Shown here in pieces: positions 1 to 8,479 of a stretch of DNA of 64,000 nt. Origin of the DNA: Belnapia rosea (GTDB lineage Bacteria > Pseudomonadota > Alphaproteobacteria > Acetobacterales > Acetobacteraceae); contig NZ_FMZX01000003.1 of the NCBI RefSeq assembly GCF_900101615.1, positions 124,001 through 188,000 on the forward strand. Reading direction: 5' to 3'. Positions within the stretch are counted from its first letter, which is position 1, and each line of letters begins with the position of its first letter. The notes beneath the pieces were generated by a model. It was not told the origin of the DNA. It saw only the letters and a program-made list of their open reading frames with translations, and ran no database searches. Both the position numbers and the translations under genes were made by a program.

Positions 1-104
1 GCGACCTCGAGCGACAGCGCGCTCACGATCAGCTGCGCCACCTCGAGTTCCTGCGGAAGCAACCCGGTGGCGGAAATGGTGGACGTCGTCGTGCCGTCAG
101 GCAT
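1..104 (-). CDS. Acyl carrier protein, N-terminal part (cut by window edge)
   Basis: The reverse strand from position 104 reads a protein that starts MPDGTTTSTISATGLL and continues PQELEVAQLIVSALSLEV before the window ends. The helix pattern (E-x-E-V-A-x-L-I-V-x-A-L-x-L-E) is that of helix I of an acyl carrier protein. The DSL serine that carries phosphopantetheine would lie beyond the edge, so the key residue cannot be seen. It is downstream of the MipA-like gene on the same strand, with a gap of 113 bases. Beside acyltransferase, methyltransferase and GT2 genes, an ACP suggests a dedicated fatty-acid- or polyketide-type pathway such as an aryl polyene. That pathway link is inference; the ACP call is fairly good for so short a piece. 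Confidence 0.6.
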   Translation of the reverse strand, partial: MPDGTTTSTISATGLLPQELEVAQLIVSALSLEV

Positions 105-217
105 GGAACCGTGTGAACCTTGCTGTGGCGCTGGCGTTGGCGGGTGTTACGGGCTCTTGCCATCGATATCAGAGCGTTACCCGCGGTGGCAAGGAAGCGG
201 GCCACACAGTTTGCGGA

Positions 218-1060
218 TCAATCGAAGGGCTCCGCCGCCGAGGCCACCATTGCCTCCGTCCGGTAGAGGGCGAAGGAGAGGCCGCCGACGACCGTCGCGT
301 TGAATTCCTGGCGGAAGAGCGGACTGCCCGCATTGGTCGCGCCGGAGAAATTCTCGAGCCGCCCGCCCGCCGTCAGCGAAATCCGCTCCGTCACCGGCAG
401 GCGGTAGGAGAACTGGAAGCGCAGGCCCAGATATCCGCCGGTGGCATCATAGGCGGGCCGGCCGGGCCGGACATCGCTGCCGCCGACGCGGTACCAGTAA
501 TCCATCAACCGGCCCGAGGCGAAGACCGGGCCGATCCCCGCGCGCAGCCGTGCCTCCGGCCGGCCGAGGCCGGAGCGTTCGACCGCCATCTCCGGCGCCA
601 GGACGAAGCCGCGGAAATGGGTGCTGGAGAAATCGGTGGAGAAGACGGCTCGCACCGGCGCCTCCAGCGTGAGGCGCGTCGCCCGCGCTGAATCCCGCCA
701 GGCTACCCAGCGCAGCGAAGGACCGACCTCGCCCAGATAGTCGAGATCCGGCATGCCCTGCCGCGCGCGGTTGTCCCGCGAATTGGTCCCGAGGGCACCG
801 TTGAAGTTGATCGTCAGCTCCAGGTCCCGATCGCGGTAGACCCGGCCGCGCATGCCGCGCTCGTCGCTCTTCAGCAACTCGCCACGATAGATGACCCAAG
901 GCAGGGCGAGGGCCCGCCAGTGCGATTGTCCCGCCGCCGGATAGTCCGGCAGCAGCGCCCCGCCGCCGAAGACGCCAAGCTCCAGCAGCGGCCGGCGGAC
1001 CTCCTGCGCCGCTGCCCCGGTCGCAAGCAGGATGGGCAGCAGCCCGAGCGCTGCCCTCAT
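218..1060 (-). CDS. MipA/OmpV family outer-membrane protein
   Basis: This 280-residue protein starts with a clear Sec signal peptide (MRAALGLLPILLATGAAAQE). It continues with alternating aromatic and polar strands typical of a small outer-membrane beta barrel. The early segment with GGALLPDYPAA, followed by LPWVIYRGE and INFNGALGTNSRDN, matches the MipA/OmpV pattern (scaffold for murein-synthesising enzymes, or porin-like). The start overlaps the stop of the upstream methyltransferase by four bases (ATGA), so it is translated as part of the same minus-strand operon. Its role here is unknown. In a locus with ACP, acyltransferase and GT2 it could assist export or insertion of a lipid product, but that is inference. 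MipA-like genes also occur in unrelated contexts. Confidence 0.75.
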   Translation of the reverse strand: MRAALGLLPILLATGAAAQEVRRPLLELGVFGGGALLPDYPAAGQSHWRALALPWVIYRGELLKSDERGMRGRVYRDRDLELTINFNGALGTNSRDNRARQGMPDLDYLGEVGPSLRWVAWRDSARATRLTLEAPVRAVFSTDFSSTHFRGFVLAPEMAVERSGLGRPEARLRAGIGPVFASGRLMDYWYRVGGSDVRPGRPAYDATGGYLGLRFQFSYRLPVTERISLTAGGRLENFSGATNAGSPLFRQEFNATVVGGLSFALYRTEAMVASAAEPFD

Positions 1061-1722
1061 CGCTGACGCTCCGCGACCAGCAGCACATTCGGCAACGGCG
1101 TCCGCCCCCAGCAGGGCGCAACGGAAACGGCGAAGCCGGCGGCGGCGAAGGGGGCCGCCACCTCGGCGAGCGGCAGCGGTGCGATGGCATTGCGGTCGCG
1201 CCGGACGGCCCGCCCGGCACGTTCCATGGCAAGGCCGATCGTGCTGCGCCAGCCGAGATCCGGATCGAAGGCGCGGATCAGCACACGCTGCCGCGCCCGC
1301 TCCGCCATCGCCGCCAGCAGGGGGCGCTGCACGGGCACCGGCAGCTGATAGAGCACGTCGATCAGCAGGGCGGTGTCGCAGTCCGGCACCATGGCCGCGC
1401 TCAGTTCCGCAACGGTGAACCCGGCCGGCAGCCGCGCCGCGGCCCGTGCCGCCTCGGCCAGCTTGGCGGCGTCCCGGTCGAGGCCGGTGACGCGGGTCGC
1501 CAGCCCTGCTGTCAACAGCGCGAGGCCAAGCTGGCCGCGGCCGCAGCCGAGATCGGCGACATGGCCGAAGGGTGTAGCCACCGCATGGTCCAGCACGGCG
1601 CGGCTCGCCGGGTCGCCCCGCAGCTTGCCGCCGACATAGCCCTGGGCGAAGCGCGAGGCCCCGGCATAGAGGCCCGCCACCTGCCGGGCCAGGATGGCGG
1701 GGTCGGCCAGCCCGCTGCTCAT
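1057..1722 (-). CDS. Class I SAM-dependent methyltransferase
   Basis: A 221-residue Rossmann-type methyltransferase. Motif I is visible as VADLGCGRGQLGLALL near residues 55-70, followed by the acidic end of strand 2 (VTGLDRD) and a motif near LLIDVLYQLP. The substrate cannot be deduced. It overlaps the UbiE-like methyltransferase upstream and the MipA-like gene downstream by four bases each, so three genes are translationally coupled. Two consecutive methyltransferases beside an acyl carrier protein fit tailoring of an aryl or polyene product, since aryl polyene clusters usually carry a methyltransferase that acts on the aryl head. That placement is inference. Confidence 0.75.
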   Translation of the reverse strand: MSSGLADPAILARQVAGLYAGASRFAQGYVGGKLRGDPASRAVLDHAVATPFGHVADLGCGRGQLGLALLTAGLATRVTGLDRDAAKLAEAARAAARLPAGFTVAELSAAMVPDCDTALLIDVLYQLPVPVQRPLLAAMAERARQRVLIRAFDPDLGWRSTIGLAMERAGRAVRRDRNAIAPLPLAEVAAPFAAAGFAVSVAPCWGRTPLPNVLLVAERQR

Positions 1723-2480
1723 GCCGGGCGTTCCGCCCTGTAGGCGCGGAACAGGCCGAGCTGGGTGTCGCAGCTTGCTTCGGTGAATCCCGCGGCGGTC
1801 AGGGCCTCGAGGATGGTGGCCGGTGGCACGCAGGCATCGATGGTGTCCCAGTAGTACTGCATCATCAGCCCGGCTCGCGCGCCACCGCCGAACCAGCGAC
1901 TCAGCACCGGCACCACGCGGCCGAGATAGAAGCGCGCGGCGCGGTAGGCGAGGGACCCTTCCGGCCGGCCGATCTCCAGCAGCAGAAGCCGGCCGCCCGG
2001 GCGCAGCACGCGGCGGTACTCGGCGAAGGCGGCCCCGAGATCGGGCACATGCCGCAGCGCATAGCCCATGCTGAGGAAGTCGAAGCTGGCATCCGCCACC
2101 GGCAGCGCCTCCGCCCGGCCGCGGATCAGCGGGATGGCGAGGCTGCGCCGCGCCTCAGCCAGCATTCCCTCGCTGAGGTCGAGGCCGGTGACGGCGCCCG
2201 GCCGGCCGAGGATGCGCATCCCCTCCCGCGCCACGAGGCCGGTACCGATCGCCACGTCCAGCATCCGCTGCCCCGGCCGCAGCCCGGCCTGGAGCAGGGC
2301 GCGGCGCCGGTACCAGGCGCCGGAGCCGAGGGAGAAGGCCGTGTTGATCCGGTCGTAGGAACCCGCCGCCTGGTCGAACAGCGTGCGGACGAAGCCATCC
2401 CGATCTTCGGCGCTTTTGTAATATTCCGTTAAAGTCGGATGCGGGGCCGGATAGGCAGCGGCCGGCCCGCCCCCTGACAT
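1719..2480 (-). CDS. UbiE/COQ5-like SAM-dependent methyltransferase
   Basis: A 253-residue methyltransferase with an extended motif I (MLDVAIGTGLVAREG) and the UbiE-like post-motif pattern SMGYALRHVPDLGAAFAEYRRVLRPGG. The N-terminal stretch YDRINTAFSLGSGAWYRRRAL is also that of the UbiE/MenG family. The reading frame extends 18 codons further upstream, but I chose the internal ATG at 2480 because GGAGGAA lies seven bases before it. The usual ubiquinone UbiE is about 250 residues, so length fits. However, placement beside ACP, acyltransferase and GT2 genes argues for a specialised paralogue and not the housekeeping enzyme. First gene of the minus-strand operon, divergent from the acyltransferase. 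Confidence 0.8.
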   Translation of the reverse strand: MSGGGPAAAYPAPHPTLTEYYKSAEDRDGFVRTLFDQAAGSYDRINTAFSLGSGAWYRRRALLQAGLRPGQRMLDVAIGTGLVAREGMRILGRPGAVTGLDLSEGMLAEARRSLAIPLIRGRAEALPVADASFDFLSMGYALRHVPDLGAAFAEYRRVLRPGGRLLLLEIGRPEGSLAYRAARFYLGRVVPVLSRWFGGGARAGLMMQYYWDTIDACVPPATILEALTAAGFTEASCDTQLGLFRAYRAERPA

Positions 2481-2549
2481 GCTAGCTTCCTCCGGCGACC
2501 GAACCGCCATCTGCAACCCCTGCTTCCCTGTCACGGTCCGGCCGGCTCC

Positions 2550-2579
2550 TGGACGTCAAGCAACACGATACACTATAAT
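2550..2579 (+). promoter_or_regulatory. Sigma-70-like promoter for the acyltransferase-GT2 pair
   Basis: A perfect TATAAT (2574-2579) is preceded at 18 bases by TGGACG (2550-2555). It sits 24 bases before the ATG at 2604 in an AT-richer patch of otherwise very GC-rich sequence. Position and direction fit transcription of the acyltransferase and the overlapping GT2 gene. Confidence 0.5.
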
Positions 2580-2603
2580 CAGCATACAGGGAGATATGGG
2601 AAG

Positions 2604-3392
2604 ATGCAGCCGACCAGCCTGCGGCAAGGACGGAACTCCCTATCCACCCATGATTGGCTTGCGGCTCTGTATTACCCGGTAGCCTTCTATTTCTGCTTGC
2701 TGCTCTTCGGCCTGAGCTGCTTTTTCTGGAGCATGCCGGCGGGGCTGCTGCACCGGTTGCTGCCACGGCGGTCCGGCGAGGCCTTCGGCCAGTTCATGAT
2801 CATGTTCGGCTTCCGCTGGTTCATCGGCGTCATGCGCCTGACCGGCGTGCTGCGCGTCGACTTCTCGGAGCTCGACCGGCTGAGCCGGGAGCGGTCCCTC
2901 GTCATCGCCGCCAACCACCCGACCATGCTGGATGCCGTGCTGCTCACCTCGCGGCTGCCGCGCGTCGTCTGCATCACCAAGGCGGCGATCTGGGACAACC
3001 TGTTCTATGGCGGCAGCGTGCGGCTGGCCGCCTATATCCGCAACGACGCGCCGGTACCGATGATCCGCCGCGCCGCCCAGGCCATCCGCGACGGCGCCCA
3101 GTTGCTGATCTTCCCCGAGGGGTCGCGCACCGCCAAGCCCCCGGTCGATGCCTTCCACCGCAGCTTCGCCGTCATGGCCAAGGCCGCCGGCGCCCCGGTC
3201 CAGACGCTGCTGATCGAGGCCGACAGCCCCTATCTGCGGAAGGGCTGGCCGCTCTTTCGCCGGCCGCAGCTGCCGCTCACCTACCGCATCCGCCTCGGCC
3301 GCCGTTCCGAGGTGGGGCAGGATCCGCAGGCCTTCGTCACCGGGCTCGAGCAGTATTTCCGCGAGGAACTGCCAGCGCAGGGCCCCGTCTGA
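2604..3392 (+). CDS. Lysophospholipid (1-acylglycerol-3-phosphate-type) acyltransferase
   Basis: A 262-residue PlsC-like acyltransferase. The catalytic HX4D motif is present in NHPTMLDAV, and the glycerophosphate-binding motif appears as FPEGSRT. An N-terminal hydrophobic stretch (YPVAFYFCLLLFGLSCFFW) would anchor it in the inner membrane. A GGGAGATATGGGAAG stretch precedes the ATG. The stop overlaps the ATG of the GT2 gene by one base, so the two are coupled. In housekeeping loci PlsC makes phosphatidic acid. Pairing with a GT2 gene and closeness to an ACP resemble acyltransferases of aryl polyene, flexirubin or xanthomonadin loci, which attach the polyene to a lipid or sugar anchor. The specific acceptor is unknown. 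Confidence 0.82.
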   Translation: MQPTSLRQGRNSLSTHDWLAALYYPVAFYFCLLLFGLSCFFWSMPAGLLHRLLPRRSGEAFGQFMIMFGFRWFIGVMRLTGVLRVDFSELDRLSRERSLVIAANHPTMLDAVLLTSRLPRVVCITKAAIWDNLFYGGSVRLAAYIRNDAPVPMIRRAAQAIRDGAQLLIFPEGSRTAKPPVDAFHRSFAVMAKAAGAPVQTLLIEADSPYLRKGWPLFRRPQLPLTYRIRLGRRSEVGQDPQAFVTGLEQYFREELPAQGPV

Positions 3393-4177
3393 TGCCGGAC
3401 CCGTCCCGGCTCGTCCTGATCCCGAGCTACAATACCGGCCCGCGCGTGCTGCAGACGGTGCGCGAGGCCCGCGCCGCCTGGGACCCGGTCTGGGTCGTCG
3501 TCGATGGCAGCACGGATGGCACCGATGCCTTGCTGCTGGCCGAGGCCGCAGCCGATTCTGGCCTCGAGGTCATGGTCCTGCCGCGGAATGGCGGCAAGGG
3601 CGGTGCGGTGCTGCATGGGCTGCGCGAGGCGGCGCGGCGCGGCTTCACCCATGCGCTGACCATGGATGCCGATGGCCAGCACCCGGCCAGCCGCATCGCG
3701 GCGATGATGGAAGCCTCCCGCACCGCGCCGGAGGCGATGATCCTCGGCCGCCCGGTCTTCGGGCCGGAGGCGCCGCAGCTCCGCGTGCAGGGGCGGCGCA
3801 TCTCCAACGGCCTCGCCAGCCTGCAGACGCTGGGCGGTGGCATCGGCGATTGCCTCTTCGGCTTCCGCGTCTACCCGGTCGGCCCGCTGGTCGCGGTGAT
3901 GGAGCGGCATCGCTGGATGCGCCGCTTCGATTTCGACCCGGAAGCCGCCGTCCGCCTCGCCTGGCGCGGGGTGCCGGCGGTGAACCTGCCGGTGCCGGTG
4001 CGCTACCTCTCCGCGGAGGAGGGCGGCGTCTCCCACTTCCACTATGCGCGGGACAACCTGCTGCTCACCTGGATGCATACGCGGCTGGTGCTCGGGATGC
4101 TGCCGCGCCTGCCGGCCCTGCTGTGGCGGCGGCGACGCGCGGTGCATCCTCCGCTGGCGGCAGCGCCACGGCGCTGA
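3392..4177 (+). CDS. Glycosyltransferase family 2 (GT-A fold)
   Basis: The start ATG is embedded in the stop of the acyltransferase (TGATG). The 261-residue product begins LVLIPSYNTGPRV, the classic GT2 opening. It has a nucleotide-sugar site (VVDGSTDGTD) and the metal-binding DXD segment in MDADGQHPASR. The C-terminal third carries a short hydrophobic segment and an arginine-rich end. It resembles dolichol-phosphate-mannose-synthase-like GT2 enzymes. The coupled acyltransferase suggests the two act on one molecule. The last 113 bases overlap the last 113 bases of the convergent deacetylase gene. I see no sign of a frameshift, so both reading frames may be used. Confidence 0.8.
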   Translation: MPDPSRLVLIPSYNTGPRVLQTVREARAAWDPVWVVVDGSTDGTDALLLAEAAADSGLEVMVLPRNGGKGGAVLHGLREAARRGFTHALTMDADGQHPASRIAAMMEASRTAPEAMILGRPVFGPEAPQLRVQGRRISNGLASLQTLGGGIGDCLFGFRVYPVGPLVAVMERHRWMRRFDFDPEAAVRLAWRGVPAVNLPVPVRYLSAEEGGVSHFHYARDNLLLTWMHTRLVLGMLPRLPALLWRRRRAVHPPLAAAPRR

Positions 4178-4988
4178 GCCCGGCCCCGGCGATCCGCGCC
4201 AGCAGCCCCGGCAGCACGTCGAGCGCGACGGAAGTCCCGGCATAGCTCCGCGCCGAGCGGCCATCATGCAGCAGCAGCACGTCGCCCCGGCCGAGGCCAC
4301 GGCTGAGGCGCGCCAGCACCCGGTCCGGCCGCGGGCAGACCGCGTCATAGCCCCGCCGCGTCCAGGTAGCGAGGGAGAGGCCGGCGAGCGCCAGCACCGG
4401 GTCCAGCAGCGGGCTCCGCAGCCCGGCCGGCGGGCGGAAGAAGCGCGGTGCCTGGCCGCAGGAATCGGCGATCGCCGCCTGCGCTGCCTCGATCTCCTGC
4501 AGCATGGCGCCCGGCCCCCAGGCGGCGAAGCCGAGCGGATGGCGATAGGTGTGGTTCTCGACGCTGTGGCCGCGCCGCAGCATCTCGCGCACCAGGGCGG
4601 GATGGCGCGCCGCGCGCTCGCCGATGACGAAGAAGCTGGCCTTGGCGCCCGCCGCATCGAGCAGGTCGAGCACGCGCGGCGTCACCGCCGGGTCCGGTCC
4701 ATCATCGAAAGTCAGCGCGACCCTTGGCTCCGCCCCGGGCAGGCGCGTCAGCGTCGGTCCCAACCGGCCGCAGCGCGGATGCATGCAGCCGGCGAGCGCC
4801 ACATGGTTGGCGGCCAGCAGGGACAGCGCCTCCGGCCAGCAGCCCGGCGCCGCAGCCATGGCGGCGAGGCCGCCCGCATGCAGCCCGAGCGAGGCGCGGA
4901 TCACGGGGCTCGGCGACCAAGCGAGCAGGCCGCGCATCCGGCCCGCCGCGGCGAGGAGGGCAGGCGGCATCATCGGCACCTCTCCCAT
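4065..4988 (-). CDS. Polysaccharide deacetylase (NodB-like, CE4)
   Basis: A 307-residue protein whose central part is a CE4 deacetylase. Motif 1 is TFDDGPDP, with both catalytic/metal aspartates. Motif 2 is HSVENHTYRHP (H-S/T-x-x-H type with metal histidines). Motif 3 is RFFRPPAG, and a late LLLHDG carries the motif 5 histidine. An N-terminal hydrophobic part of about 80 residues precedes the domain, so it may be membrane-bound. Such enzymes remove N-acetyl groups from GlcNAc-containing polymers or lipid-linked sugars. The C-terminal 38 residues are alanine-rich and overlap the convergent GT2 gene. That the two gene products act in one pathway is plausible from position only. Confidence 0.8.
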   Translation of the reverse strand: MGEVPMMPPALLAAAGRMRGLLAWSPSPVIRASLGLHAGGLAAMAAAPGCWPEALSLLAANHVALAGCMHPRCGRLGPTLTRLPGAEPRVALTFDDGPDPAVTPRVLDLLDAAGAKASFFVIGERAARHPALVREMLRRGHSVENHTYRHPLGFAAWGPGAMLQEIEAAQAAIADSCGQAPRFFRPPAGLRSPLLDPVLALAGLSLATWTRRGYDAVCPRPDRVLARLSRGLGRGDVLLLHDGRSARSYAGTSVALDVLPGLLARIAGAGLSAVALPPAEDAPRVAAATAGPAGAAASRAPAAYASR

Positions 4989-5020
4989 GGATGCCTGGGC
5001 TGCTCAAGCATTGGCGACGG

Positions 5021-5049
5021 ATTATACGCTGTCCTGCAACGATCGTGAA
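5021..5049 (-). promoter_or_regulatory. Sigma-70-like promoter for the polysaccharide deacetylase
   Basis: Read on the minus strand, TTCACG (5049-5044) and a perfect TATAAT (5026-5021) are separated by 17 bases. The -10 box lies 32 bases before the deacetylase ATG at 4988. The rest of the 4989-5182 gap holds no recognisable gene. Confidence 0.5.
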
Positions 5050-5182
5050 GGCGGGCCGCACCGTCCCGCGCATCGCGAACCCTGGGCTGGGCTCCCGAGC
5101 GGGTCGGGAGGCGATGTCGCGTCCTGGCTGGTTGCCTTCTCCGCCCTGGGCAGCGGCATGGTGCCGGGCCTCCGCCGCCACG

Positions 5183-6526
5183 TCAGTTCTCGGCCAGCGT
5201 CTCCCCCAGCGTCCGCCCGCGATACTCCGTGCGGAACCGCCCCCGCCGCTGCAGCTCCGGCACCAGCAGGTCGGCGATGCCGATCAGGTCGAGCGGCATG
5301 GAGACGGTGTGGCCGAGCATGAAGCCGCCGCGCTCGCCCGTCGCCTCGAAGATCTCCTCCAGCCGGTCGGCGATCTGGCCTGGCGAACCGGCGATGGTGG
5401 TGTCGCAGGCCGTCGCCTCGCGCCGCCCATGCTCGAAGAATTCGGCGCGCGTCAGCCTGGTCTCGGCGCCGATCTGCGCCGCCAGCTCATGGATGAAGCC
5501 AGCCGGGGAGGCCTGGCCGGCGATGATCTCGGCATGCAGCTCGCGCAGCGTGAAGCGCTCCGGCAGGGTCGAGAAGTCGTAGCCCGAATTGTAGGAGAGA
5601 TAGGCGCCCACCGCCTCGTCCGGGATGGCGGTCAGCAGCATGTCGCGCCGCGCCAGCGCCTCCCGCTCGGTCTCCGCCACCACCATCGGCGTCTGCCAGA
5701 GGATGCCGACCGTCTCCGGGTCGCGCCCGTTGGCCCGCAATGCCGCATCGAGGGCGTGGCGCTGCTTCACCTGCAGCTCCAGCGCCATGTCGGCGCCGAA
5801 GACATGGTCGGCGACGGTGGCCGAGGCGCGCACGCCGCGCGGCGAGCCGCCGGCCTGGATCAGCACCGGCCTGCCCTGCGGCGAGGGTGGCGTGTTGAGC
5901 GGCCCGTCCACCTTGAAGAAGCGCCCCTCATGATGGACGTCATGGACCTTGCGCGGGTCGCCGACGCGGCCGGTGGCACGGTCCCACAGCATCGCATCCG
6001 GCTCGGCGCTGGCCCAGAGCGCCTTGCAGACATCGACGAACTCCTCCATCCGCGCATAGCGCGCCTCATGGTCCACCAGCCCGTCATGGCCGAAATTGGC
6101 GAAGTCCGAGCGCCGCGTGGAGGCGACGAGGTTCATCGCGATCCGCCCGCTGGTGATGTGGTCGAGCGAGTTCATCAGCCGGGCGATGTAGTAGGGATGC
6201 ATGAAGGAGGAGGAATAGGTCAGGCCGAAGCCGATATGCCGGGTGACACGGGACATCGCCACGGCGATCGGCTGGATATCCTGGCGCGGCCAGTTCATCC
6301 CCCATTCCACCGCGGCGTCGCGGTTGCCGCGCCAGGTATCCGGCACGCCGGTGCCATCGCCGGAGAAGAGCAGGTCGAGCAGGCCCCGCTCCGCGATGCG
6401 GGCCATCTCCTCGAACATGGCGATATCGGGGAAGGTCCGTCCGGGCCAGGAGCCCGGCATGCGCCAGCGCCCGCCCATATGCGAGTAGGAGAAATCGAAG
6501 CCGAGATGCATGCGGCGCCTGGCCAT
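5183..6526 (-). CDS. NtaA/SnaA/DszA-type FMN-dependent monooxygenase (LLM class)
   Basis: A 447-residue bacterial-luciferase-like monooxygenase. The N-terminal barrel begins MHLGFDFSYSHMGGRW, and the family pattern runs through LLDLLFSGDG, VAMSRVTRHIGFGLTYSSSF and SLDHITSGRIAMNLV. These enzymes use FMNH2 from a separate reductase to oxidise nitrilotriacetate, sulfonates, thiophenes or related compounds. I chose the ATG at 6526 (MARRRM) because AGGGGA is seven bases before it; the reading frame continues upstream only to a TTG at 6544. No flavin reductase is adjacent, so the substrate stays open. A second member of this family is at 32481-33824. Confidence 0.85.
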   Translation of the reverse strand: MARRRMHLGFDFSYSHMGGRWRMPGSWPGRTFPDIAMFEEMARIAERGLLDLLFSGDGTGVPDTWRGNRDAAVEWGMNWPRQDIQPIAVAMSRVTRHIGFGLTYSSSFMHPYYIARLMNSLDHITSGRIAMNLVASTRRSDFANFGHDGLVDHEARYARMEEFVDVCKALWASAEPDAMLWDRATGRVGDPRKVHDVHHEGRFFKVDGPLNTPPSPQGRPVLIQAGGSPRGVRASATVADHVFGADMALELQVKQRHALDAALRANGRDPETVGILWQTPMVVAETEREALARRDMLLTAIPDEAVGAYLSYNSGYDFSTLPERFTLRELHAEIIAGQASPAGFIHELAAQIGAETRLTRAEFFEHGRREATACDTTIAGSPGQIADRLEEIFEATGERGGFMLGHTVSMPLDLIGIADLLVPELQRRGRFRTEYRGRTLGETLAEN

Positions 6527-6585
6527 GCGCGTGTCCCCTGGCAATGGTGCCTGGCTGCTTCGTCCCCGGGGCGCAGCTTACGCGA

Positions 6586-8376
6586 TCAGCGCCGGCCGAA
6601 CAGCTTCTCCAACTCCGCCGCGCCGAGGCGGAGGAAGGTCGGGCGGCCATGCGAGCAGGTGGCGGCCCGCGGCGTCGCCTCCATCTGCCGCAGCAGCGCA
6701 TCCATCTCGGGCGGGGTCAGCCGCCGCCCGGCGCGGACCGAGCCGTGGCAGGCGAGCCGCGCGACGGCGGCGTCGAGCTTGCGGTCAAGCGCCGTCGCCT
6801 CGTCATAGGCCGCCAGCTCCTCGGCGAGGTCGCGCAGCAGCGGGCCGGGGTCGGCCGGGCCGAGCAGCGCCGGCAGGGCCCGCACCAGCACCGCGCCGGG
6901 CCCGAAGCCCTCGATCTCGAGGCCGAGGCGTGCCAGCTCGTCCGCGAAGCCAAGCAGCCGGGCCGCATCGGCCGGCGGCAGGTCGATGACGGCGGGCAGC
7001 AGCAGTGGCTGGGCCCGCACCCCACCCTCGATGATCTGGGCACGCAGCGCCTCATGCGTCAGCCGCTCATGCGCCGCATGCTGGTCGACCAGTACCAGGG
7101 CGCCATCCGGCGCCTCGGCGAGGATGTAGGTCTCCATCAACTGGGCGAGGGCGCGGCCGAGTGGGTGCTCGGCCGGCGCCGGCTCCGGTGGCGCCGGCGG
7201 CAGGCGAGGCGGGGCGAAGCCCAGCGGCAGGGCCGGGGCCGGCTGCGGCGGCGCGGGCGGCGTGCCGAGGGCGAGCTGCATCTCGGCAAGGCCGATGCGG
7301 TCGGGCAGCGCCGCCGGCTCCGGCCGTCGCCAGCCGCCGGACCAGCCGCTACGCGGGGCATAGGCGGTGAGCGCCGGGGCGGGCGCCGCCACGCCGGCAC
7401 CGGCCGAGAGCGCCCGGCGCAGCGCGCCGATCAGCAGCCCCCGCACCCCCGCCTCGTCGCGGAAGCGCAGCTCGGTCTTCATCGGGTGGACATTCACATC
7501 CACCGCCTCGGCGGGGAGTTCGAGGAAGAGCGCCGCCACCGGATGCCGTCCCGCCGCGATCAGGTCGCGATAGGCGACGCGCAGCGCGGTGCGCAGAAGC
7601 TGGTCCCGCACCGGCCTGCGGTTTACCACGAGATGCTGCTCGGTCCCCGTTGCCCGCGTATAGGCCGGCTGGGCAGCGAGGCCGGACAGCGAGAGCCCGG
7701 CGGCCTCGCCCGCGACCGGCAGGGCGGCGGCGGCGAAATCCGGGCCGAGAAGGTCGGCGATGCGGGCATCCCGCTCGGCAGGCGCCAGGGCCAGCACCTC
7801 CCGCCCATCCTGGGTCACGCGGAAGCCGACCTCGGGCCAGGCCAGGGCCAGGCGCCGCACCGCCTCCACCGCGTGATCGGCTTCGGAGCGGGGGGTCTTC
7901 AGGAACTTCCGCCGGGCAGGGACGGCATAGAACAGGTCCCGCACCTCGATCCGCGTACCCGGCGCGCCGGAGGCCGGCACCACGGCCCCCTTGCGCCCGC
8001 CCTCGACGGTCAGCGCATGGGCGTCGCCGCCCGTGGGGCGGGTGGTGATGGAGAGGCGGGCGACAGCGCCGATCGAGGGCAGCGCCTCGCCACGGAAGCC
8101 AAGGGTCGCGATGCGGAAGAGCATCGCCTCCTCCGGCAGCTTGGAGGTGGCATGGCGCTCCACCGCGAGGCCGAGATCCTCCGGCCCCATCCCATGGCCA
8201 TCATCCTCGACCACGACGCGCTCGATCCCGCCGCCTTCCAGCGTGACCGCGATGCGCCGCGCCCCCGCGTCGAGGGCATTCTCCACCAGCTCCTTCACCA
8301 CGGCGGCCGGCCGCTCCACCACCTCGCCGGCGGCGATGCGGTTGGCCGTGGTCTCGGGGAGGAGGCGGATCGGCAT
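6586..8376 (-). CDS. mutL: DNA mismatch repair protein MutL
   Basis: A 596-residue MutL. The GHKL ATPase motifs are ENALDAG, DDGHGM and TLGFRGEALPSI in the first 110 residues. A proline- and alanine-rich linker follows in the middle. The C-terminal dimerisation domain carries the endonuclease motif DQHAAHERLTHE, an ACHGSVRAG segment and CSHGRPT near the end. It should therefore be a nicking-type MutL as in bacteria lacking MutH. The reading frame is open another 95 codons upstream, but the conserved start MPIRLLPETTANRIAAGEV is at 8376. It partners MutS in methyl-independent mismatch repair in the cytoplasm. Confidence 0.95.
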   Translation of the reverse strand: MPIRLLPETTANRIAAGEVVERPAAVVKELVENALDAGARRIAVTLEGGGIERVVVEDDGHGMGPEDLGLAVERHATSKLPEEAMLFRIATLGFRGEALPSIGAVARLSITTRPTGGDAHALTVEGGRKGAVVPASGAPGTRIEVRDLFYAVPARRKFLKTPRSEADHAVEAVRRLALAWPEVGFRVTQDGREVLALAPAERDARIADLLGPDFAAAALPVAGEAAGLSLSGLAAQPAYTRATGTEQHLVVNRRPVRDQLLRTALRVAYRDLIAAGRHPVAALFLELPAEAVDVNVHPMKTELRFRDEAGVRGLLIGALRRALSAGAGVAAPAPALTAYAPRSGWSGGWRRPEPAALPDRIGLAEMQLALGTPPAPPQPAPALPLGFAPPRLPPAPPEPAPAEHPLGRALAQLMETYILAEAPDGALVLVDQHAAHERLTHEALRAQIIEGGVRAQPLLLPAVIDLPPADAARLLGFADELARLGLEIEGFGPGAVLVRALPALLGPADPGPLLRDLAEELAAYDEATALDRKLDAAVARLACHGSVRAGRRLTPPEMDALLRQMEATPRAATCSHGRPTFLRLGAAELEKLFGRR

Positions 8377-8479
8377 CAGCGCAGGCGAGGGCGGGAATTC
8401 CTGCCCTGCGGAACCGGTGATGGCTTGGAGCCCATGACCGGGAAGATAGGGTGCCGCCCGGGCGCTGGCCAGGGCGGCG

